A stretch of 64,000 bases of DNA from Candidatus Defluviibacterium haderslevense (GTDB lineage: Bacteria > Bacteroidota > Bacteroidia > Chitinophagales > Saprospiraceae): NCBI GenBank assembly GCA_016712225.1, contig JADJRL010000003.1, forward strand, positions 1,075,001 through 1,139,000, in the 5' to 3' direction. How positions within the stretch are numbered: position 1 is the first letter of the stretch; the number at the start of each line of letters is the position of its first letter. The notes beneath the pieces are model-generated. The model worked only from the letters and a program-made list of their open reading frames with translations, did not search any database and was not told where the DNA came from. Both the position numbers and the translations under genes were made by a program. Below are positions 8,998 to 17,626 of the stretch, piece by piece.

Positions 8998-10431
8998 ATG
9001 GATCGGATTAAAATCAAGGATTTATTATTATCACCAAAATTAGATCAAAGCATTTTGGTAATGGGTTGGGTTCGAACATTTCGAAGCAACAGGTTTATTG
9101 CACTAAACGATGGTTCCGGATTATCTAATCTCCAAGTAGTTGTAGATTTTGAGGCTATGGATCCTGAATTGCTCAAACGAATTACGGTAGGAGCATCAAT
9201 TAAAGCAATTGGAACACTCACACCATCTCAAGGATCAGGACAGGCGGTTGAGTTGATAGCTACTGAAATAAGTATCCTTGGGGATTCAGATCCTGGGGTG
9301 TTTCCTTTACAACCTAAAAAACACAGCCTCGAATTCTTAAGACAAATCGCACATTTAAGATTTAGAACCAATACATTTGGAGCTATATTTAGAATCCGCC
9401 ATCAGATAGCGTATTCCATACATCAATTCTTTAATGATCGTGGTTTTTATTATATACATACTCCTATAATAACCGCATCTGATGCTGAAGGAGCAGGAGA
9501 AATGTTCAAAGTAACGACTCTTGATCTGGACCATTTACCAAGAACTGAAACCCATGAAATTAACTTTAAAGAGGACTTTTTTGGGCGTGCATCAAATTTG
9601 ACCGTATCGGGTCAGTTAGAGGCTGAATTAGCAGCAATGGGTTTGGGTCAGGTCTATACCTTTGGCCCAACTTTTAGAGCTGAAAATTCGAATACACCCA
9701 GACACCTGGCAGAATTTTGGATGATTGAGCCTGAAGTAGCTTTTGCTGATTTGGTTGATAATATGAATTTGGCAGAAGATTTATTAAAGTATGTTATTCG
9801 GGCGATTATTGAAAAATGTTCCGAAGATTTACAATTTCTTCAAGATAGAGAAGCAGAAGAAGATAAATCAAAACCACAGGCAGATCGAAATGAAATGCCG
9901 TTGAAAGATCGATTGATGTTTTGTATTGAACATGATTTCGAACGAATTACTTATACTGAAGCAGTTGAAATATTGAAGAATTCGACACCAAACAAGAAAG
10001 GAAAATTTCAATTTCCAGTTCAGGAATGGGGCATTGATTTACAATCAGAGCATGAACGATATCTGGTCGAAAAGCACTTTAAAAAACCAGTTATTCTAAC
10101 CAATTATCCAAAAGGCATTAAAGCATTCTATATGCGACAGAATGATGACGACAAAACAGTCGCTGCGATGGATATTCTATTTCCGGGTATAGGTGAAATT
10201 ATTGGTGGGTCTCAACGAGAAGAACGTTTAACTAAATTGGAATCAAGAATGACGGAAATGCATATTCCTACTGAAGAAATGTCATGGTATTTAGATACAC
10301 GTCGTTTTGGTTCATGTCCACATGCAGGATTTGGATTAGGATTCGAGCGGTTGGTTTTGTTTATTACTGGGATGACAAATATTAGGGATGTGATACCTTT
10401 TCCTAGATTTCCAGGAAACGTTGAATTTTAA
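8998..10431 (+). CDS. asnS: Asparaginyl-tRNA synthetase
   Basis: A class IIb aminoacyl-tRNA synthetase that charges tRNA-Asn with asparagine. The N-terminal OB-fold anticodon-binding domain is at about 10-110 (ILVMGWVRTFRSNRFIALNDGS). The catalytic core follows with motif 1 around the HTPIITASDAEGAGEMF region, motif 2 (FGPTFRAENSNTPRHLAEFWMIEPE) and motif 3 (GFGLGFERLVLFITG). It ends in the typical PFPRFPGNVEF. The start is placed at the ATG at 8998 (477 residues) rather than the in-frame TTG seven codons upstream, which overlaps a promoter box. The OmpH-like gene follows after 18 bases. Confidence 0.96.
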   Translation: MDRIKIKDLLLSPKLDQSILVMGWVRTFRSNRFIALNDGSGLSNLQVVVDFEAMDPELLKRITVGASIKAIGTLTPSQGSGQAVELIATEISILGDSDPGVFPLQPKKHSLEFLRQIAHLRFRTNTFGAIFRIRHQIAYSIHQFFNDRGFYYIHTPIITASDAEGAGEMFKVTTLDLDHLPRTETHEINFKEDFFGRASNLTVSGQLEAELAAMGLGQVYTFGPTFRAENSNTPRHLAEFWMIEPEVAFADLVDNMNLAEDLLKYVIRAIIEKCSEDLQFLQDREAEEDKSKPQADRNEMPLKDRLMFCIEHDFERITYTEAVEILKNSTPNKKGKFQFPVQEWGIDLQSEHERYLVEKHFKKPVILTNYPKGIKAFYMRQNDDDKTVAAMDILFPGIGEIIGGSQREERLTKLESRMTEMHIPTEEMSWYLDTRRFGSCPHAGFGLGFERLVLFITGMTNIRDVIPFPRFPGNVEF

Positions 10432-10449
10432 TAAATTAAATAAAAATAT

Positions 10450-11055
10450 ATGATGAAAAATATTTCTTGGGTGCTTCACGGATTATCAATTATAGGAATC
10501 ATTTTGCTGTGGATGCAAAATAATGGATTAAAAAAGAGTTTAGCGGTACATGATAATCCCTCTTCTTCCATTAGCAATGAAAATCAATCAACATCAACCC
10601 AATATCCAATTGCTTACTTTAGTTCTGATTCTCTATTAACACAACTTGGTTTTTTTAAAGAAAGCGAAAGTGGTTTTAAAAAGAAGCAAGAAAGCATGAT
10701 GAACGAATTAAAAAATCGAGAAACATCATTACAAAAAGAAGCTGTAAAACTTCAGGAAAGTGCTCCGAATATGACCCGGAATGAATTAGAAAATGGTCAA
10801 ATGAAGCTCGCTAAAATGGAACAAGAATTAATGGCGCGAAAGGAGAATATGGCCAACCAGTTTGCAGAAGAAACTGCAGAATTTAATGAAAAGCTACATC
10901 AGAAAATTACTTCCTATCTCAAAGAACTTAATACAGACAATAGATACAAATTTATATTTTCTGTATCGCGAGAAGGCAATATCTTTTATGCCGATTCAGC
11001 ATTAGACATTACACCCATAATGGTTCAGGCTTTGAATGAGAAATACAGCAAGTAA
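10450..11055 (+). CDS. OmpH/Skp family periplasmic chaperone
   Basis: A 201-residue protein with one N-terminal hydrophobic segment (residues 4-22, signal peptide or anchor), a Ser/Asn-rich linker, and a long predicted coiled coil rich in Lys, Glu and Met (about 60-150). It closes with a compact strand region (YKFIFSVSREGNIFYADSALDITPIMVQALN) that is characteristic of OmpH proteins. The family holds unfolded outer-membrane proteins in the periplasm on their way to BamA. It lies 18 bases after asnS and is probably read from the same transcript. The length is close to the usual 160-200. An ATG at 10453 is an equally possible start. Confidence 0.82.
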   Translation: MMKNISWVLHGLSIIGIILLWMQNNGLKKSLAVHDNPSSSISNENQSTSTQYPIAYFSSDSLLTQLGFFKESESGFKKKQESMMNELKNRETSLQKEAVKLQESAPNMTRNELENGQMKLAKMEQELMARKENMANQFAEETAEFNEKLHQKITSYLKELNTDNRYKFIFSVSREGNIFYADSALDITPIMVQALNEKYSK

Positions 11056-11434
11056 TTCAAACATTTTTTTAAAGTGAATTATAGCTAGTAGATTGGATTT
11101 AATTATTATTCATCCTTAAATGCTAACATCTGACATGGTATTTTAGGGTTTCTTAATTAAAGCGATCAAATGAATCTTAAAGTACCCATATTCCGGCTTT
11201 TTATATTTAAAAAATTTATTTTTGTATAATAACCACATTTAGGTAAACTTACTTCAACTAAAAAATAATGGACAAATTAGTCTTTTACTATTAAATTTAC
11301 CTTATTTTTGTCTTGCCAATTTTATAAATTAAAAAGAACTTACTAATTAGAGATTTCTAATTAATTATAAAAGACTTAAAAATTTAAAATGTCTATTTTT
11401 GCTGAACTAATTCCATAATAATAATTCATATCCT
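11056..11434. other. 379-base intergenic region
   Basis: AT-rich sequence without an ORF. It contains two exact TAnnTTTG boxes on the plus strand, TATTTTTG at 11217-11224 and TATTTTTG at 11303-11310, either of which could drive the cytochrome c peroxidase gene. Neither has a perfect TTTG at the expected distance. No terminator hairpin was seen. Confidence 0.45.
11303..11310 (+). promoter_or_regulatory. Candidate -7 element for the cytochrome c peroxidase gene
   Basis: TATTTTTG matches TAnnTTTG; the start point would be near 11317, giving a leader of about 118 bases. The upstream -33 site is not well conserved. Confidence 0.35.
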
Positions 11435-12784
11435 ATGAAAAAGGTTTATTTAATTATTCTCGTTTGTTCTATTGCTTATTTTCTAGCTTGTAAGGAGGAT
11501 GTAACTGAACTAACCATTGATTCCAATTTAGAAAGTGCCATAATCAAACATAGTAAAACCGGATCTTTAAGTGATTATATAATGCCTTCAAGTATTGATT
11601 ATAAGTCATTACCCAATCAGGATCCAAATAATCCAGTTACTGCAGAAAAAGTTGCATTAGGTAAATTACTATTTTTTGAAACCGGACTCGCACAAGATGC
11701 TAAGCAGTCCGTTTCATTAAATACCTATTCTTGTAGTTCATGCCATGTACCTGAGAAAAGTTTTACTGCAGGTCGTTTTCAAGGTATAGCTGATGGTGGA
11801 GTTGGTTTCGGATTTTTGGGCGAAGGAAGATCAAAAAATGTAAATTATCAGGGGTCAGAAGTAGATGCTCAAGGTGCTCGGCCACTTCCAACAATAAATT
11901 TAACCTACGTTCGTAATGCGCTTTGGAGTGGTGCATTTGGTGCAAGAGGCATGAATGTCGGTACTGAAAGTGCGTGGGGTATCGTAGATTCATTAACAAG
12001 CATCAATCACAAAGGTTTTGAAGGTCTAGAAGCAAACAATACCAGAGCATTATTTGTACATCGTCAGGTTATCAATAAGGATTTAATGACTAAGTTGGGC
12101 TTAAAAGATAAATTTGATAGTGCATTTCCTGATGTTCCTGAAAGTGAGCGATATGTCCCTCAAATGGCGAGCAATGCAATAGCAGCTTATTTTAGAACTG
12201 TTTTAACCAACGAAGCTCCTTTTCAAGAATGGTTAAAGGGTAATAAAAAGGCCATGACCTTACAACAAAAACGTGGTGCAGAATTATTTTTTGGAAAAGC
12301 AGCATGTATCAATTGTCACAACAGTCCATCATTCAACAATCAAAGATTTGCAGCAGTTGGAGTTAAGAATTTATTCCAAAGCGGACACGAAATATTCAGG
12401 ACAGATGTTAATGATGCCAGAAACAAAGGTCGAGGTGGCTTTACGCTTCGCGATGAAGATTTATATAAGTTCAAAGTACCTCAATTATATAATCTAAAAG
12501 GAATCGGATTTTACTTCCATGGTGCAAGCAAAAATTCACTGAGAGAAGTTATTGAATATTTCAATGAAGCCAAAGGTGAGAATCCTGATGTTCCTGCAGA
12601 GAGATTGGATCCACAGTTCAAACCACTTAATTTGACAAATACTGAAATAGACGATTTGTTAGAATTTCTTGAAAATGGTCTTTATGATGATAATTTGGTG
12701 CGATACAAGCCGTATTTTACTCAATCAGGATTTTGCTTTCCAAACAATGACCCGCAATCTAAGAAGGATATGGGTTGTAAATAA
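11435..12784 (+). CDS. Di-haem cytochrome c peroxidase family lipoprotein
   Basis: A 449-residue CcpA/MauG-type protein that in characterised members reduces hydrogen peroxide with electrons from small cytochromes, or carries out related oxidations. Two c-type haem sites are visible: CSSCH at residues 100-104 and CINCH at about 291-295. The N-terminus has a lipobox (FLAC, Cys19), so it is a lipoprotein of the periplasm or outer membrane. The segment PLPTINLTYVRNALWSGAFGARG is typical of the family, as is the C-terminal PQLYNLKGIGFYFHGASKNSLREVI. It is a little longer than standard bacterial peroxidases (about 330), and the extra length is mostly between the two haem motifs. It stands as a single gene, with a strong hairpin 68 bases downstream. 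Confidence 0.92.
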   Translation: MKKVYLIILVCSIAYFLACKEDVTELTIDSNLESAIIKHSKTGSLSDYIMPSSIDYKSLPNQDPNNPVTAEKVALGKLLFFETGLAQDAKQSVSLNTYSCSSCHVPEKSFTAGRFQGIADGGVGFGFLGEGRSKNVNYQGSEVDAQGARPLPTINLTYVRNALWSGAFGARGMNVGTESAWGIVDSLTSINHKGFEGLEANNTRALFVHRQVINKDLMTKLGLKDKFDSAFPDVPESERYVPQMASNAIAAYFRTVLTNEAPFQEWLKGNKKAMTLQQKRGAELFFGKAACINCHNSPSFNNQRFAAVGVKNLFQSGHEIFRTDVNDARNKGRGGFTLRDEDLYKFKVPQLYNLKGIGFYFHGASKNSLREVIEYFNEAKGENPDVPAERLDPQFKPLNLTNTEIDDLLEFLENGLYDDNLVRYKPYFTQSGFCFPNNDPQSKKDMGCK

Positions 12785-12851
12785 ATGACCCAATTTGGTT
12801 CTTAAACTTCGTTTTGATCCAAGGTAAAATTTAATATAATAATTGATATTT

Positions 12852-12887
12852 GTTGCTACTTTTATAAATCATTGTAAAAGTAGCAAC
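12852..12887 (+). terminator. Perfect 13-bp hairpin after the peroxidase gene
   Basis: Arms GTTGCTACTTTTA (12852-12864) and TAAAAGTAGCAAC (12875-12887) with a 10-base loop. It lies 68 bases past the stop codon. There is no long T-tract after it, but position and strength fit a terminator or 3' end stabiliser. Confidence 0.55.
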
Positions 12888-13287
12888 ACTATTTAAGCTC
12901 TGTTGAATTTAAGCTAATTTAAGCCCTCTTCTTAAAAATTGAACCATAACACCTTAATTATATAGGTTCATTTGAAATGGATTCTTTTAAAGTATTAACT
13001 TGGAAAATTTACTACCCTATTCAGGCATTTATGTCTTAATACATAGTAAAAAAACGATGTATAGATTCTTGAATGGCCACTTTAATGCCTTGAAAAACAA
13101 CTAACTTGACTAATGTGATTTGCTGATTGTTGATCGGATGCCTAATAAATGCGTTTGTGACGAATAAATGAATGGTCTAGAATAATCAAAGTGAACTTAA
13201 GGAAGGAGGAGGGAATAACTTTTTGGATTGGGTATGCAACAGAGAAATACATTTGATAAAAAGGAGACCTAAGCTAAATCATCTCCG

Positions 13288-13325
13288 ATAAGCTGAGAAT
13301 ACGTTTATTCTCAGCTTATGTTTTT
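13288..13325. terminator. Perfect 13-bp hairpin near the OmpA gene end
   Basis: Arms ATAAGCTGAGAAT (13288-13300) and ATTCTCAGCTTAT (13307-13319), 6-base loop, followed on the plus strand by GTTTTT. It is 32 bases past the stop of the minus-strand OmpA gene, but the T-tract is on the plus side, so it may end a plus-strand transcript, the OmpA transcript, or both. Confidence 0.5.
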
Positions 13326-13350
13326 AGTAGTAGGTAAATATATTTTTTAT

Positions 13351-13977
13351 CTAGAATAACTTAACTAGAACGAGTTCAATTCGATTGTTGATCATTTGAC
13401 CAACAGGAGTTTTGTTGTCTCCAACAGGATATTTGGGTCCAAAACCTTTGGCTTCTACCCTATCTTCAGTTATACCAAAGGACAATAATTGACTTTTTAT
13501 ATAATTGACCCTGTCTATGGTTACTTGTTCATTCTTTTTTGCCGAACCAGTATTGTCAGTGTAAGCTTCCAATCTAATCTTCATCTGAGGAAAAGCTAAC
13601 ATAATTCTTCCCAGATCATCGATTTCATGTCTGGTTTTTTCAATCACTACAGCATCCCTTTCATGAAATTTCAAATCCATGAATTTAAACATTTCTCCAA
13701 AATCATAAATACCAGCCCCTATAAAGGTTACCAATTGCTCTCCCAAACTACCTTCGGCCATGGGTTGTTTTGCTAATAAATCCAATGCGGCTTTAGTTTC
13801 AGGAGTCAATGCGGTTTTTTGCAAATAAATACTGTCATTTGCATTAAGGGCCTTTCCTATATCTTTAATTGGCTTTGGCTCCGTTTTCTTGCATTGCATG
13901 AAAGTCATGCATCCAATTACAGCAAGGCATTGAATAATACCAAAGCTTATGATTACAGTTGAAGTAGATTTTTTCAT
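13351..13977 (-). CDS. OmpA-domain lipoprotein
   Basis: A 208-residue protein with an N-terminal export signal and a probable lipobox (VIGC, Cys23), a short linker with a 'LDLLAKQPMAEGSLGEQL' helix, and a C-terminal OmpA-like peptidoglycan-binding domain at about 95-208. The key pattern is present: AYTDNTGS, a long helix with DRVNYIKSQLLSFGI, RVEAKGFGPKYPVGDN and a final NNRIELVLV, in which the usual GRxxNRRVE is altered to GQMINNRIE. The Asp and Arg that contact diaminopimelate in the family appear retained. It probably ties the outer membrane to the cell wall. It is a single gene with no partner. Confidence 0.85.
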   Translation of the reverse strand: MKKSTSTVIISFGIIQCLAVIGCMTFMQCKKTEPKPIKDIGKALNANDSIYLQKTALTPETKAALDLLAKQPMAEGSLGEQLVTFIGAGIYDFGEMFKFMDLKFHERDAVVIEKTRHEIDDLGRIMLAFPQMKIRLEAYTDNTGSAKKNEQVTIDRVNYIKSQLLSFGITEDRVEAKGFGPKYPVGDNKTPVGQMINNRIELVLVKLF

Positions 13978-14301
13978 ATTTTGTATCGCATTAGGTTAAC
14001 GAAAGTAAACAAATTATGTTTGGTTAGACAGAGCTTATTAACAATAATTTAATATTTTATAACTAAATTATTCAAATTTCAATATTTTATTCGGTACCAT
14101 TAAAACTCAAACAAAAATCAATGCAAATATATAATATTTTAATAATATGTAATATATTGAATGTTATAAATAAACTAACGATTGTAAAATTAAAATGCAT
14201 TAACTTGGATTCATTAAGTTTTTAAAAAAAATCCAAATCATTTTTACGAAATAAAATATGGGAATTTTATCCTATCTTGGGACACCTAAAATATTTACAC
14301 T
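13978..14301. other. 324-base divergent intergenic region
   Basis: Very AT-rich sequence between the OmpA gene and the helicase gene. I found no perfect promoter box; TATCTTGG at 14273-14280 differs from TAnnTTTG by one base and could serve the helicase gene. Nothing else is recognisable. Confidence 0.4.
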
Positions 14302-17300
14302 TTGAACACCCCAAGCACTACATTCGATCGAATCAATGAGTTAATTGATCATACAGGAAACCTTTATACCAAAACCGTTGAACTTTTTGCTTCATTGGAA
14401 GAAATGGTCATGAGCTGGACAGATCAAAATGATTCTTTATTTGCTAATTTCAAACAACGACTTCAACAGCTTTATTATCAGCACAATATCAGTGAAGATT
14501 TATATGATCAAATCCTTGATTTTAAAAAAAATATAGAATCGTTCGGCGAATTTGATTCTGCATCTTTATTCAATGAAAATTTTCTTACCGGACTTTCTAT
14601 TTTAATTCAATTAACAGCTTTAAAACATAAAGAAAGTATTCCATTCCAATTACAAACGTGGATTTTGCCGTCTAAAAATCTACATAAAAAATCAGATACT
14701 ACATTTTATAAAACGATTAAAGCAAGCATTATAGAAATTGATGAATTCGTGCATTTTATTCTGGATGAAAAGGACGCCAGCATTCATGTATTAAAATTCA
14801 ATTCACTGTCCTTAACCCAACAAAGTCAATTATCAAAAGCCGCTCTGATTATTAAATTTCCATTTTATGTTTGTTTTCATCAAATCGAAAAAAAAGAAGA
14901 TGGTTGGAAAGCAGAAGACTTGGTAATTTTTCCAGACTATTTAATAGATGTTACATCTATTGCATCCTGTTATCAACTTAAGCAATCACAACCCATAAAA
15001 CACTTTATTAATTTATTCAGCTTTTCACCTGCCGGAAAATCAATATTGTTAGGAACTGCAGTGAATGATTTTTTAGATGAATTAATTGTAAATGAAGAAG
15101 TCCAATACGATGAATTAATAACCCGCGTTTTCTATAAAAATCCATTTGCATTCAGCCTGTTGAATCAAACAGATATGAATGATTTTTTTACAGAAACTAA
15201 AAAACATTTTATACACCTTAAAGAAATGGTTCACGATCATTTTGACCAAAAAATAAAACATTTAAACCAATGTCTATTAGAGCCTAGCTTTTATTCTACT
15301 ATTTATGGCATTCAGGGAAGATTAGATGTACTACATGTCTCTCCTCATGAAAAAAGAACCATCATTGAATTAAAAAGTGGTAAACCTTTTCAAGCCAATA
15401 CCTATGGTATTAGTGCCAGTCATCATGCTCAGGCTACCTTGTACGATATGTTACTGCGTTCTGTGTATGAAGATGATATCGTCCAACAGAGTTTTATACT
15501 CTATTCAGCTTTAGAAAAAAATGGATTAAGATCAGCTCCATATTTACATAATATTCGTAAAGAACTTATCTATATCAGAAATGCCATAAACATGATTCAT
15601 CTCCATCTGGCCTTATCTGATCCCGAAAAGGATTCGCTATTAGATAAAGTAAATATCCAGTCATTTGCAGAATCTGAAGCATTTACTCGAAGAGATGCTA
15701 ATATTTGGTTTAATTCATTTAACGCTTTAAAGGAAGTAGAGAAAAGTTATATTAAACACTACTCCAAGTTTATTGCACAAGAGCAATTGATTGCTAAAAC
15801 AGGACTGGTCGGCCATTTAAATACACCCGGATTGGCTTCGCTCTGGTTATGGAATAATGCTGAAAAAGAAAACCAATTTGCAATAATAACAGATCTACAA
15901 ATCACCTCGATTCATCCTTCCAAAGAAGAGTCCCCACTCATAATTTTAAAAAACAAATACAACAAAAAGAAAATCACCAATTTTAGAAATGGTGACACTT
16001 TAGTTTTTTTTCCGGAGACAGAAAACAAAATAAGTGTTCTCGCTCATCAGGTATATAAATGTACCCTGATTTTAATTTCAAATGATGAATATCACATCAG
16101 ATTACGAGGAAGACAATTTGATATCAGTCAGTATAATGTTGATCAACTTTGGATCTTAGAACATGATGTATTGGATCGTTCTTTTAAATATCAATACGAA
16201 AACTTGTTTGATTTTGCAAGAGCTAATGAAAACTATAGAATGAGAATGCTTGGCATGAAGCCTTCAGGAATTTTAGAATTAAATGACCAGGATACTCAAT
16301 TCATTCCTCAAGCTACCAGATCTATCATTCATAAAATAATAAGTGCTGAAGATTATTTTCTATTGTGGGGACCACCAGGATCTGGTAAAACAAGTATCGT
16401 AATCAAATATTTGATTACCTATTTATTAAAATATACAGACGAACAAATTTTACTTCTGGCTTATACGAACAGAGCAGTAGATGAAATATGTGATGTGCTG
16501 GAAGCATTAGATATACCATCCAGTAAATCATTCATTAGAATCGGATCAAAATATGGCGTTAATCCAAAATATCAAAAAAATTTATTGGATGAACAATTGA
16601 GACATGTTAAAAACAGAAAAGAACTTAAAACACATCTGAATCAAACAAGAATAGTAACAGCAACGATCGCGTCCATTCAAGGTAAAAAAGAACTCTTATT
16701 ATTGAAATCTTTTGATACTGTAATCATTGATGAAGCATCACAAATACTGGAGCCGAATTTAATTGGCTTGCTTTCATATTTTAAACGTTTTGTACTCATA
16801 GGAGATCATCTCCAACTTCCTGCGGTTAGTGCCATTCCTGATACTTTATCTGAGATAAAAAATGTCCCATTGAATGAATTGGGAATTCACCATTTGAATC
16901 AATCTTTATTTGAAAGATTGTTTTACCAATGTCAAACAAATCAATGGGATCATTCCTACGAAATGTTGCAAATACAAGGACGAATGCATGAACAAATTAT
17001 GCAATTCCCGGCCAAAATGTTTTATGGTGGAAAATTAAATATCCTTTCCGGAAATCATGATAGTAGGCAAAAAATAAATTTAGTCAGTCAATTTCCAATG
17101 TTTGATCAACATACAGATGAAAGTATTTTTGCACAGGAACGATTGATCTATATTCCTTCTACTCCTGATAAAAAATCATCTTCCATTAAAACTCATTACA
17201 ATGAAGCACTACTTGTTGTCCAGACGATTGCATCATTGAAAAATTTATACGAGAAAAATAATTTAAATTGGGACGAATCTACTCTGGGTGTCATCACACC

Positions 17301-17616
17301 CTATCGCGCACAAATTTCAACGATCAATAATTTATTGCACGATCATGGGTATGATGATATTCCAATCACTGTAGATACCGTAGAACGCTATCAAGGAGGA
17401 GCTCGTGATATTATCATTATTTCCACTTGTATTCACAGCAGTCGTCAATTGAATCAAATCAGTTCGATGAATGCACAAGGTGTAGATCGCAAATTAAATG
17501 TAGCTTTAACTCGAGCCCGAAATCAAATCATATTGATCGGCGATCCTACTGCATTGGATTCAGCACCTTTATATAAATCGCTGATGGCATCCTATTATAA
17601 GCTAGAAATGATCTGA
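14302..17616 (+). CDS. Dna2-like nuclease-helicase (PD-(D/E)XK + superfamily 1B helicase)
   Basis: A 1,104-residue fusion. The middle region carries a Cas4/Dna2-type nuclease core: GRLDV at about 337-341, IIELKSGK at about 353-360 and a following H-x-x-Q-x-x-x-Y helix. The C-terminal half is a Upf1/Dna2-type helicase: Walker A GPPGSGKTS (about 690), Walker B VIIDEASQ (about 808), GDHLQLPAV (about 834), ERYQGGARD (about 1027) and NVALTRARNQ (about 1067). It probably processes DNA ends or flaps. The cysteines that bind an iron-sulfur cluster in Dna2 and Cas4 are not seen after the nuclease core. The TTG start is chosen because an in-frame stop lies 15 bases upstream and the first ATG is over 30 codons in. 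Confidence 0.85.
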   Translation: MNTPSTTFDRINELIDHTGNLYTKTVELFASLEEMVMSWTDQNDSLFANFKQRLQQLYYQHNISEDLYDQILDFKKNIESFGEFDSASLFNENFLTGLSILIQLTALKHKESIPFQLQTWILPSKNLHKKSDTTFYKTIKASIIEIDEFVHFILDEKDASIHVLKFNSLSLTQQSQLSKAALIIKFPFYVCFHQIEKKEDGWKAEDLVIFPDYLIDVTSIASCYQLKQSQPIKHFINLFSFSPAGKSILLGTAVNDFLDELIVNEEVQYDELITRVFYKNPFAFSLLNQTDMNDFFTETKKHFIHLKEMVHDHFDQKIKHLNQCLLEPSFYSTIYGIQGRLDVLHVSPHEKRTIIELKSGKPFQANTYGISASHHAQATLYDMLLRSVYEDDIVQQSFILYSALEKNGLRSAPYLHNIRKELIYIRNAINMIHLHLALSDPEKDSLLDKVNIQSFAESEAFTRRDANIWFNSFNALKEVEKSYIKHYSKFIAQEQLIAKTGLVGHLNTPGLASLWLWNNAEKENQFAIITDLQITSIHPSKEESPLIILKNKYNKKKITNFRNGDTLVFFPETENKISVLAHQVYKCTLILISNDEYHIRLRGRQFDISQYNVDQLWILEHDVLDRSFKYQYENLFDFARANENYRMRMLGMKPSGILELNDQDTQFIPQATRSIIHKIISAEDYFLLWGPPGSGKTSIVIKYLITYLLKYTDEQILLLAYTNRAVDEICDVLEALDIPSSKSFIRIGSKYGVNPKYQKNLLDEQLRHVKNRKELKTHLNQTRIVTATIASIQGKKELLLLKSFDTVIIDEASQILEPNLIGLLSYFKRFVLIGDHLQLPAVSAIPDTLSEIKNVPLNELGIHHLNQSLFERLFYQCQTNQWDHSYEMLQIQGRMHEQIMQFPAKMFYGGKLNILSGNHDSRQKINLVSQFPMFDQHTDESIFAQERLIYIPSTPDKKSSSIKTHYNEALLVVQTIASLKNLYEKNNLNWDESTLGVITPYRAQISTINNLLHDHGYDDIPITVDTVERYQGGARDIIIISTCIHSSRQLNQISSMNAQGVDRKLNVALTRARNQIILIGDPTALDSAPLYKSLMASYYKLEMI

Positions 17617-17626
17617 AAAAATTTAA

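Larger units (their letters stand above)
12785..13350. other. 566-base intergenic region with two perfect hairpins
   Basis: No ORF of useful length. It holds a 13-bp perfect stem after the peroxidase gene (12852-12887), a purine-rich GGAAGGAGGAGGG at 13201-13213, and a second 13-bp perfect stem at 13288-13319 close to the OmpA gene end. Between them the sequence has no clear structure. Confidence 0.6.
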
